A DNA stretch of 64,000 nucleotides, from NCBI GenBank assembly GCA_013397075.1, contig VWZS01009792.1, positions 1,331,560-1,395,559 of the forward strand, given 5' to 3'. Both the position numbers and the translations under genes were made by a program. Below, piece by piece: positions 49,501 to 61,200 of this stretch (position 1 is the stretch's first letter; each line of letters begins with the position of its first letter). The stretch is from Rhabdornis inornatus. Taxonomy: Eukaryota; Chordata; Aves; Passeriformes; Rhabdornithidae. The notes below the pieces were generated by a model. That model was not told the origin of the DNA and searched no databases. It was given only the letters and a program-made list of their open reading frames with translations.

Positions 49501-52500
49501 TGTAAAATACAAGCAAAAATGCCTCAAAGCTGTATTATGTAGTCATAACAGAAGAAAAAAACCTGTTATTATGCTCAATGCAGATTTATGTTTCCATCCC
49601 AAAATCAAAGATTGGAGATAAATTCCAAGTCACTAACTTCAGTTAGACAACCCCATAAACCAGGTCAAGCTTCCCTAATTCCTCTGTTATAGGCTGTCCT
49701 GATTTATGTAATGCCAGTTTATGACTCCAGCAGACAGGTGGTCAAACAGCCCAGTGTATCTGTTTTGATTTATGGCTTTAAAGCTACTAATTCACTACAA
49801 ATGCAACATGACACATCATGCAGCAGTTAAGTAAAATCCTTTCATAAAGAATGAGAAATGACTCAGCTTTGCAAGGACAGAGTTGTCAGTTTGTTAAAAA
49901 AAATGGGAGGCTAAAGAAGCCAATTCCAACTTTTTACAGTATCTCTTTCTATCACTCTTCTGACATTCTGATTCCATTATTACCTTGTTTTTTGTCACCT
50001 GGCCTATTTTCTTATGCTCAACAAATGCAGGGAAAAACAAACCTAGTAAAACGCACAAGGAAAGTCTGCTACTATTAAGATTATTCCGTAAGTTTGCTCT
50101 GCTACATGACCTCTAATTTCCCCTGTTGCTTATGGCAGGTCTCTGCAAAATGTAACTCAGGGCACTGTGCAAGTTCAATAAGAGAGAGATTTGCAGGAGC
50201 TGAGTAACCTCCACCTCCACAGGCAGGGCTGTGCAACTCTCAGGAATGACACATTTAAATGACTTTTTTTTTGCATAAATTAGACATGTCCTGTATCACA
50301 CTGGGCTATAGCTAAGAGTAAAATTAAAAAAAAAAAAAACAAAAACAAAAAACAAAAAACCCCAGCCAACCCACCCAATTTGCTCAGCCAGGTAGCTCTT
50401 TTTTCCCCAGATTTTACATGCTGGACTTCAGGATAGGAATTAATGCCCTGTGGAGATATGAAGTGGTTGGCAGGTATTTTGGTTTGAATGCCCTTGCTTG
50501 CTGGGCTGTATGTAAATGGATGCATACTCACGTTCCTCCCTGGTGTGTTGAGGATGTCTCCTATGAACACTGGCAAGTGAATCACCTTCAGCTTTTTCAG
50601 CTTTCTGCACTTGGCTGCGGTTGGACCACAAGACGCTGCTGCAGCAGAAGGTAGCACCGAGTCTGAAATCAGGGGATTCTCTTGGTTCCAGCAGAGTCTG
50701 TGAGCAGCTTGAGATGCCTCCAGATTTCCCATCTATCCACTTTGCAGAGTATCTAGGTACTGGGGAGCCAAACTGTGGGAGTAATTTTCTATCAGTCTGA
50801 TGTCTGAAGCTAAAAAGCTGGTGTTGGGATGGTTTTGAGCTTTCAGAATCAGAGTCTAAATCCTTGTTTTGTGCGTATTGTATGATCCAGTTAATTTTTT
50901 TGCTCAAGATATTTTTCACTTCTGCATAAGGACTTTTAGAGAGCTTTGATCGTGGACAGTCCTGATTCGCTATTAAGTGGAATTTTTCAAAGCAGTCTCT
51001 GTGCCCCCTTAAAGACCTTGTATGTAGAAGATCTGACTTTGGTACTCCTGTAAAGACACAACAGAAAGAAGTTCACTTACTGCTAATTTTTAAAAATCTT
51101 TACTCACAAGCAACCAAGAAAACAAAAACTTTAGCGATGCTTTGAAGGAAACCAGGGTACCTCACAGTCCAAAATTCGTGAAGTTTCCCTCAGGCTTGAG
51201 TCCTTGTCACACAAAGTGTTTTGCACACCATAACCTCTAAAGCAGGACTTCAGCGTGTGCCTCTTGCATGGTGACAGAGATGAAGTAAACTGAAACTCCA
51301 CACATGCTGCATCACCCCTACACACAAGTGAATAAGCTGCAGAATTAAAATAAACCCAACTGCGTATCAGCAAGTTCTATAGAATGATCCTGAAGAGCAT
51401 TTTGACAGCACTCATACAAGCTCCCATCTTCTATGCATAACGTTATGAGCCATCTGCTCAAATACTTCAGGGTGCAGGCATGTCTCATTCAACTGGTCAA
51501 ACAGAACCCAGATTTCAGTCATAGTTTAGTATTTTGCACTGGTACAAGTCTGCAGCCTAGCTAGGGAAGCAAGCTCTAATACTGTCAATGCTTGCCAACA
51601 TTAAACTGTCCTGAAATTCATTGCAGGTGTGCTGTTTTTGGCTGGGATAGAGTCCATTTTTATCACAGTGTAATATGGGGCTGTGTTTTGGATTTGTGCT
51701 GCAGTGTTTTCATTATCACTGAGCAGGGCTTACATACAGTCAAGGCCCTTTCTGCCTCTCTCACCAGCCCAACAGCGAGTGGGCTGGGGGCATGCAAGGA
51801 GGTGGGAAAGGACCTGGAACAGCTGATCCCAACTGACCCAAGGGTATTCCACACCATATGGCATCATGCTCAGTGTATAAAGCTGGGGAAAGAAGGTGGA
51901 AGAGAGGAATGTTTGGAGTGATGGTGTTTGTCATCCCAAGTCACTGTTACGCATGACAGAGCCCTGCTCTCCTGGGGATGGCTGAACACCTGCCCAGCCA
52001 TGCAAACCAGTGAATTAATTCCTTATTTTGCTTTGCTTGTATGGGCAGCTTTTGCTCTCTTCGAAATTGTCTTTGTCTCAATCCACAAGCTGAAATTCTC
52101 TCCCCATCCCACTGGGGTTAAACCATGACATCACACAAGATGGATGTTTATTCTCCTCTTTGCTCATCCTTCCCCAAAGACTGTTCAAATAGCTGCAGCA
52201 GGTAACTTAAACCTCTAAGTAACTGCTAGTGATTGACAGGTTATAAAGGAACACAATCTGTGAAGATCTGCAGTTGGTGAACACAGATGGTATGAGAAAT
52301 TACTATTCCAGAAAGTTAATAGTGCCCCAGTACAAAATTACTCTCTGCAAATTCAGTGGATATTCATTTTTCTTCAGATTCACCTACACAGTAGATTCAG
52401 AATCCAAGTCCAGAGTAATGAATAGTTTGCCATTTATTGCAGTACCCCATATACTACCTGGGAGGTTCCCAATACAATGAAAACCAATTCTGTGTAACAA

Positions 52501-55500
52501 GCTTGTCACTGCAAATAACAATAATATACTTGTGAACAGTGGAAAGTACTTAACGTCAAAGTATTTACACCAACAAACAATGTAACTGGATCTCTGAATC
52601 TAGGCAACATGAACCAACCTGCAGCCAACTTATCTTTTAGCCATTTAAAAGAAAAACCGTGGAATGCAACAGGTAACAAAATCTGGTAACAGAGACTTAC
52701 AGATGATTACAAGAAAGCTACATGTTACAACAAGTTTCAGTTCTATCTGATTAACCCGCTTAAATTCTTGTGGTAAAGTGTAATCTCCCCACCCAAAACG
52801 ATTAACAAACGATACAATGTTTTTTTAAGTTACTGAATGCCACAGAATCACACTCTCAAAACTATCCTGAAAAGGTAAAATTTTTAACGTGAAACTGAAA
52901 ACAAATCCAAGCACTTCTTTTTGATTATCTCACTTGTTGGAAACTGCTGTTTGAAGTTGGAGAGTTCAAACATCAAGAGTAGCCATTATAAATTGTTGAT
53001 TTTCCACTCTTCGGGCAGCACTGAAACTTAAGTGCATCATTTTCCGGCTGTATTTCTGAGAGTGCACAAAATTTATGGGGCAAAATGTCTAATAAAATGG
53101 AAAATAAAAGAAAACAGCAGTGGAATTTATTTTGTTCTCAAGAGCAGGGGGAAAAAAGTTGTTAAAACAGATATTCCTTCTGTTCATGAGCTAACTATTA
53201 GAAGAAACAAAACTCACATAATAACCAGAGGTACCTTTTAAGAAGGAAGTTCTAAAGTAAAGTTCACTCTGTGCCCCCTTTCAGTGGGTAGTCAAGATTC
53301 TCACTCCATACCTCAAAATATTTTTCAACCTCTTTCAGCAAACAGATATTCACCAACTTTTCTTAAGATCTGCATAATCTGCTGCCTACTTGCAATGCTA
53401 TTTTACCTCTCTATCTTTAGAGAGACTTAAAAAACTGCAACAAACATTTCTATTGAAAACAAGAAAGACGAGTAATTTGTTTTCATGACTTATCAGAATC
53501 ATTTAAATAGAGCAACCCTGATTAACTCAAGCAGCATGATGGAAACCTTAAATCTTTAAGTCATCAAGGGAAAGCAAACATTGTCCAGTGAAATTATAAG
53601 GCAAATATATTCATAACACTACAAACCCTAGAAAACCAAAGTGATTTGTTCACTGCTATTTGCTTTACCCAAGTTGTAGATTCTGCAACATTCTACTTTG
53701 CTGTTGCTCATAGTGCTCAAGTGCTCACAGAAAGCTCAAGTGCTTTCTTTTACTTACAGAAAACAATCAATGGGCTGAAAAACACGTTTTGCACAATTTT
53801 CCATACAATAATGCTCAGGAACCCACCTAACAAACACACCCACACAAACAAATGACAGAATACTGATGGTATCACTTAAAAAAAGAAATTCCTTTGAGGC
53901 TGCTTCATTATTTCAATGAGAATAAATGTTACTTGTTCATTAGGAGAAGAGGGTGAGACCACACAAAATAGCCAACACACAAATTGTTGCACAAAAAAAA
54001 AAGAACAAGTGCAGCATGACTTCATGAAGCCCCAACTGAATTATGTCCAAGTCTTAAGCCCAAGGTTATTCAAGTCTTTCCTTCTGATGAACTTCTAAGA
54101 ATTCTGAACATTGCTAACTTCTCTGTTCTAGGAGCATGCTGCTCAAAGAGATCTGTTTTATCTGAACTCAGTAATAGAGTGCCCGAAACGAGCAATTATT
54201 ACAGAAGAAAAAAAACATGCTACTTTCAAGAGTTTAAGCTTTGCTATTTATATGCCACACATTGGCCACAACGTCCCTATTTCTAAGCACAGGGCAGGTT
54301 ATTGCAAAACACTTCAAGCATACAAGATCAGAATTCACACCCTACCCCTTCTCTTACTCCACTGAGAAACCTCAACAGGGGTCTTATCTAAAGAGTCTTG
54401 AATAAAGTAAGGAACTGAAAAGGTGCAAAACCAAAACACTTTCATAGAGAACTGCTAACAGACCTGTTTCAGCTTTCACATAAATGGCTTGGATTTTTCC
54501 TGTTACCATCACACATAAAACTAAAACAACTATCAATCTCTCTTTTGTCCTAAGGTGACAATTAGTCCTGTCCTATGCAGAGAACATCAGCCATAACCTT
54601 CTAGAAGAGCTGAGCAGGGACCGCAGCTGCTGTGCCAGCACAGACTGGCAATCACACACCAGAATTACAGCAAGTAAGGGTATGGTTCTTTGGAACAAAT
54701 CCTTCTGTTATGGGCAATACTATCAGCTTTATGAGGCAGAAAAGATATCCATTTCTTTTTGGGAAGACTTCATACTACACTCATATTACTTCATGTTTTC
54801 CCTTTCATCACAACTGCAGAAAAAGCTACAATCTGGTGAGCTGGCATGGACCAAGTGATATATAAAGACGATGCAGTTTTATTGCTTTATTCAACACTAT
54901 ATACCAGGAGATGAATAAAGCGCAGCAAGATTTCTGTACAAAACAAGAAGCAATACTGTAATTTTGATAAACAGCTTTTGTAAGCTCCGGGGTCTTTCAC
55001 AGGGTTTCAGCTCCATCTCCACATTTCTGTTTGCCAATAACAACCTGAATCTTTCTTACTTCTTGTCTGGTTCTTCAAGTCTGCAATCATAAAACCATCA
55101 ACTTCTTTTCCCCCTCACATTTGCAGGTGTGTGCATTTGCCTCGTCTTTCCAAGAACAGGATTGCAGACTATGTCCAAGAATGTCCTACACTTTATCTTT
55201 TCAGAGAAGGTAAAAAACCCTCAAAAAGCAAGAAAAAACCCACAACCACATAGAGTAGAAAAGTTTAATCTGCAGGGAAGAAAGAAAAAAATATCCTACA
55301 AAATTCACTAATATCTAGACCACAGCTCACAAACTTAAGACAGCACCGATGCTATTAGGAAAGAAGCTCATACCAGAGATCATTCCTCAAGTGCACATGA
55401 TCCACAGGCTGATGCCAAACCTCCAGACAAATCATGAAACAATCTAAGTGCTTACAACCCATTATTTGTTTCTGATTCTAGTTACTCATGTGTCCTAGAT

Positions 55501-58210
55501 GAAATATGAATGTATCACTTCACTCAACAGTATCTTTGTATATTGACTGGAAGAACAGGACTTCCTAAATAAGTGTCTAATGTTAAGGCAAAAAAAACTC
55601 AGCCCAAACCCTATTTCAATTTCCAACCTATGCAAGGCAGGCAGTCAACATGACTCCTAATCCACTCCTACAAAGTAATTTTGTAAATGCACGACTAGCA
55701 ATCAGGCAGTTTAATACACATTTTTGTAACTTCTATTTATTCATAACTGTAAAGTAGATGAGAGCAGAAAGAATATTCACCAGATAACCAGGTGAACAAT
55801 CACATCTCAACAAATTCTACCCCATTTTGAGGCATTTGTACTTTAAAGTAAATGAGTTTCCAACATATTAAAGTTTTCTGCTTTCTGTTGTTTTTTTTTG
55901 AGGGTAAGACACCTACAAAGATTTAATTTCTGCTTTTGCAACTGATTCACTGAAAACTATGTATAACTCTTCTTCATTATAAACACATAGAACTAAATTG
56001 AAATGTTTGCTCATGTTTATCCAAAGCTTGTTAGAATGGTTGTCTTATTTGGAGATTATAATAGTGATCAACAAGTCCAATTCAAAAGGAATGTTTTTGA
56101 ATACCAAGATTATTCCACATCCCTTCACAAATGTTTCCATAGAAAAATATAAATCAGTGATCATCAGCCTGCCTGTTTATCTTCAACAGTAGGTTTTTAA
56201 AATTTGTTTGCTATTCTCTTAAAAACAACCAACCAAACAAACTTCTTATTTGATCTTTCAGATCCATCATTTGGAAATAACATTAAAGAAAGTCTGCATT
56301 CCTTTCTGAGAAAGTTCTAATGTAATGCTGTAAACTAATTGTTTTTTGCAACGTTGAACAGCAGCTGAAGTGGAAAATCCCCCTGAATCTAAGATGAACT
56401 AAAATTAACAGGAATACTTGTAGACATAATAGTTTGTGCTATGCAATTAGTTACTTAAAGCCCCTTCAAAGAATTTACAAACACTTGTGGGTAAGATTTA
56501 TACCTGCTTTTATTTTATACTCCAGTTTGAGTTAGCTGTGGAGTTAGCCCGTGAAGAAATGCTCCTCAGGCACAATTCACCTCACCTGAATCAGTGAATT
56601 CCAGAGAGATTAGTGACAGACACCTCTGCTCTTCTCCTTTAATCCTAGAGTAAGCAAGAGCCCTTGCCTGTGGCTGCCCACTTTCAGAGCCCTGGTCTTC
56701 ACCGTGTGTTCCCAGATGTTCCAGCTGCTGCTCCCCTCAGCTGTCCACCTCAGGAGCACTCTGTAACAGGGAGGATGTTCAGCCAGCTCATGGAACAGCT
56801 CCCAGACATCTGTGAGTGTCCACTAGGAACACAAAGACCAGATGTGCTTTACCTGGTGTGCAGGACCAAGACCTGCAGCAGACAGAAAGGCTTCACAAGA
56901 CATTAAATCTTCATGTCTATCTATTTTAAGCCACTGCTGCATAGACTGTTTACCAAGAGTGCTGAAAGAGGGAGGTTCCCAGAAAAGCAGACCTCAAGAC
57001 CTGTTCAAAATGCATAAAACAAAAGCAGCCCATGATAACCTCAGACAAAAAGTTATCCACATGTCTAAATGACAAAAAGCTGATATTCTTCAGCTGTACA
57101 ATTCTGCCAACACTGAAAAGCAGGATCATTAGAGATGTGTATCTCCAGTACATCTGCCTGACAAGATGTAAAGCCAACTGCTATTTTTAAGGGTTTACAT
57201 GCAATCTCATTTGAGAGTTAAATTTTATGATTTATTAGATTGGCTAGAAGGAAAATGCCAGTGCCATTCATTAACTTCTAAAACCAGACACTTTGTAAAG
57301 ACTAGATATTATCTTGTTCATAAATTAAAGTTCTCTTCTTGCTTTCATATGATAATGCCAGTACTTTCCATACACCAAGTGTGCACACAAATCACCTCCC
57401 ACTTCATTTCTACCAGCTCATTCGTACTTTAGCACAGAGCAAAGATATCAGACAGAACAGATCCAGCTGGCTCCTTAAATATATTTTCAAAAATCATGTT
57501 CCTTATAAACTACTTTACTAAGAAGAGTTTGCTACGGTATTAAACAAAGCAATGTATTCTGATGAAAACTTCACTACAGAAGATATTATGTCACATACTT
57601 TATAAGAAAAAACAGTTAAATACAACTAGAAGAGAGTGGAAGTCGTAAGCTGGTATTTCTGTAGTCTGGACGATGCCAGGTAACATAAATACTCAATTAT
57701 CTTGTTTGCATGGACAAACTTCCCAAACTTACACATTAAGAATGCAAAAATGTACTTATTGAACCAGCTCCACAGCTTGACATTAATCAGTGGTACTCGT
57801 ACATAGCATCTCCAATCATGTTCAGACTTGAATTTGTAGTTAAGAGTTTAGTGGAAGCTGCAACTAATTCCACATGTCCATTCAAGTTTGCAGAAATGAG
57901 TCATACCCCTGGCCTGCAAATGCTACCTTGAAACAAGTTCTCATCTGTCTAATCTAAAGGGCAACGACGGAAATTTTTAGCTTTTATTGCCAGAATAATC
58001 TATTTTACAGCTTATCATTTCATTAACACGGAAAAAAATAATGATGTGCCATATTCTGGAACAGAATTAAATCAAACAGCAATTTCCACTTCTTTCAACT
58101 ATACCTTACAACACATTTTATTTCAGTGAGATATTCTTCTGTAGGGTGAAAAAGGAAAAAAAAACTGAAATCTGAGTGCTTACAGTTTGCAACAACTAAA
58201 CCCACCCCCT

Positions 58211-58262
<52 letters not shown>

Positions 58263-61200
58263 GAACATGGAATGAAGATATTATACAAGATTTTATATAC
58301 CTTAACAGGAAAAAAGCTATGTGGTAAGACAGACTTATTTATAACATCCTTGTCTCAGCCTGGAGACTGAGATGCACTAACCTGATGCAGAAATTGCCTC
58401 AAAAGCTGAGTCTATCAGCACGTTAAAGGACCATGGAAACCTAACTACTTCAACATAAATCAGGGGAATGGATACCCAGCACTTATACTGTCTCTTATAT
58501 TACAGGACCTGGGATGGGAACTGTCATTTTCTGTTCAGCTCTAAACAGAAATGGAAGTGAGCCAGTTTGCTTGTCAGCCAGCATTCTCCAAGATGTTATT
58601 GTAGTTAGCAGCACTGGACAAGCAAAAGAATAAACAATCACCTCAAACAATCACATTTTCCACTTCTATTAGCGTTTGTCTCCATTACAACCCTTGAATG
58701 TGAGGAAATGCAGGTTTTTAAATAATTCTGCATTCAAAATACCAGCACAAACCCAGTTAAAGACAGATACACTATGTAAAGTAATGTAAAGGTAAGTCAG
58801 TTATTATAGGGTTCCAAGTTTGATGTTAAACAAAAACATCCAAGTATTAAGATCTTGAAGCTAGCATTTCTATAGGTGTCCAGAGGATCCCAGGACACAG
58901 CTGCTGTGTGCAATTCCCTCCCATGGGAAGAAACCTGAACACCTCTAAGCAGCACTATAGGCAGGACCCCCTGTCTGCTGCTGTGTGAAGGATGAGACAT
59001 GGGATACACAATCACACAGAGTCACAGACTGGCTGGGATTGGAAGGGACCTTAAAGATCATCTCATTCCAATGCCCTGCCACGGGCAGGTACATCTTCCA
59101 CTATACCAGGTGCCTCAGAGCTCCATCTCTCCTGTCCTCAAAATACTTCTAGGGATAGAGCATCCACAACTTGGAAATGCTACAACTGGAGTTTCAAAAC
59201 ACCATGTTCAGGCAGAGGATTTTGTTTTGTTGATGTATACATTTACAGACAGTTTTTATACATACACAAGTGTGTATTTCTGAGTTTTCATGCATTTCTC
59301 CCCACCCTTGAGGTATCACTGCAGATTTGTTGTTAGTACTGTATCTCTGCCAACAGACTTCAGTTAACCATTCTTTCATATTCTAATGGAATTAAAAAGA
59401 AGAACTTTGTTTCAACTAAAACAAAACACGTGATTTCCTGGCTTATGCAAACCAGTCACATATGAATTTAAAACATTTCCTGTTTCACTCCACTGATTAC
59501 TACTGTGACACCTACACAGAAAAGCAAACAATACACCATCTCTGATGTTCACCTCATCTGCACAAGACAAACAAAAGCCAACATCAAACTCCAGCAGATC
59601 CTCCCCACCAGGATATTCTAAACCCCACGTAGAACTTTAAAAACACTGCCCACAATCAGCTTCATTTTTCAAAATGTTTAGTATTTTACATGTAAGTACT
59701 TTGCCTATTTTAAACTTTAAGAAAGACCTTAATATTCTGTTGTGTTATATCATCTGACTATAACCTTCAGACACAAAAGCTAGTTTGGCAACAGAAGTAT
59801 CTTTGTGTACCTTAGTCCACGCAGCTTCTCTGAATGTGAATCCTCAAACTAAGTGAGCTGGATGAGCCAGTGGAACAGGAAAAAGATACTGCCCTTCCCA
59901 GAGACAAGACTGCTCCCACCACTTTTAGACTGAGGACCAGAACTACTAAACTCTCCTGAGCATGTTGCTCTTTCATTTTTCAAGAAAGATCGATGACATT
60001 TAACAGGGTTAAGTTTAAACCTGCATATTTGCTTTAGTTATTCCAATGCCCACACCCACTTTTCTTCTCCCCTTGCTACCACGTTTGCAGCTAGCTTCAG
60101 AGAAATAGATCCTATAATCCACATGTATCAGTCCTGAATGAATTCTGGGACAGACACCACAGCTGATCTCCCAGTTACACTCAAACCAGCAGTTTCTGGG
60201 AATTAACTGAACTTAGTAAGAAGCATAGTCACAGTTTAGGCTAAGATATAATTTTATTTCACTAAAATACTAAAATTCTGCTATTAAAAAAAATCAGGAT
60301 GGAGACCTGGTATCTGATAAAAACCAAAGGTTTTATGACACAGTAACTGACCTCCTTATTCAGAAATTCAACAGTTATTTAATCAAGTCAGACCACAGAT
60401 TAAGCTTTCTGTATAGCAGTATTCTCTATACAGGACTATAAGATAAATTCAATTTTCTCCCCCAGTTATGTAACGTTACCAAGACACTATCCAAACATAA
60501 TAAAGGTTACATATAAACACTCCAATGTCAAGAAAGTAAGGGCTGGGCCATGCCACAACACTGATCCAAAAACGAGTCATTATTAGAGATGAGGATGGTG
60601 TCCAAGTCCCCTGTTTCTAATTCCTCCTATTACTGACCCAAGCCAATCAACAGCATCACCATTGCAACACAGACAAACCTGTACAGCTGCTAAACTTACA
60701 GATGCCAGGAGATGCAAAGATTCACCATCACTAGATTAGTAGATTACACTGTAAATTCAGCTAAGAAAATTATATTTCTGTAGTATTTTGTTCATAGACA
60801 CTTGAGAAAGTATGTTTCAAGGTGGGTTCAACTGCATCAGTTCCCAGCACATGAATTTGCCGTATCCAGGTTTCAGCAGTCAGATGCTGCTGGCATGAGG
60901 GGAAACAGAATTGTCCTCATCAGTTTTGTTAAAGCATTACAATATGACACCCTGCTAAAAAAAGAAACGTGGGAAGTCTACTTTCAGAATTTCATACCTG
61001 GACTCACAAATCAAAATTATTTAGGTCAGGAGAGACCTTTAAGATCATCAAGTCCAACTGCAAACCTAAGATTGCCAAGCCCACTGCTTGCCCTTGCACA
61101 CCCATCTGTAATGCTCCTTTCTATCCTGACCCAGCTCCTGCCGCAGACTGCATGGTCAGGAAAGATGGAAGAGGTGCCATACATTCCAATTAAGTCAGAC

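Noticed and set aside
50280..50732. 150-codon minus-strand frame with a hydrophobic end
   Set aside because: Shadow frame of the C21orf91 exon continued into intron 3; the hydrophobic part is the translated A/T-rich simple repeat.
50440..50919. Separate 159-codon gene starting at Met 50919
   Set aside because: It is the central C21orf91 exon. The true exon begins at 51047 at a splice acceptor and ends at 50532; codons beyond that are intron.
51592..51921. 109-codon plus-strand frame
   Set aside because: It lies across the ERVL-type LTR, which is not coding.
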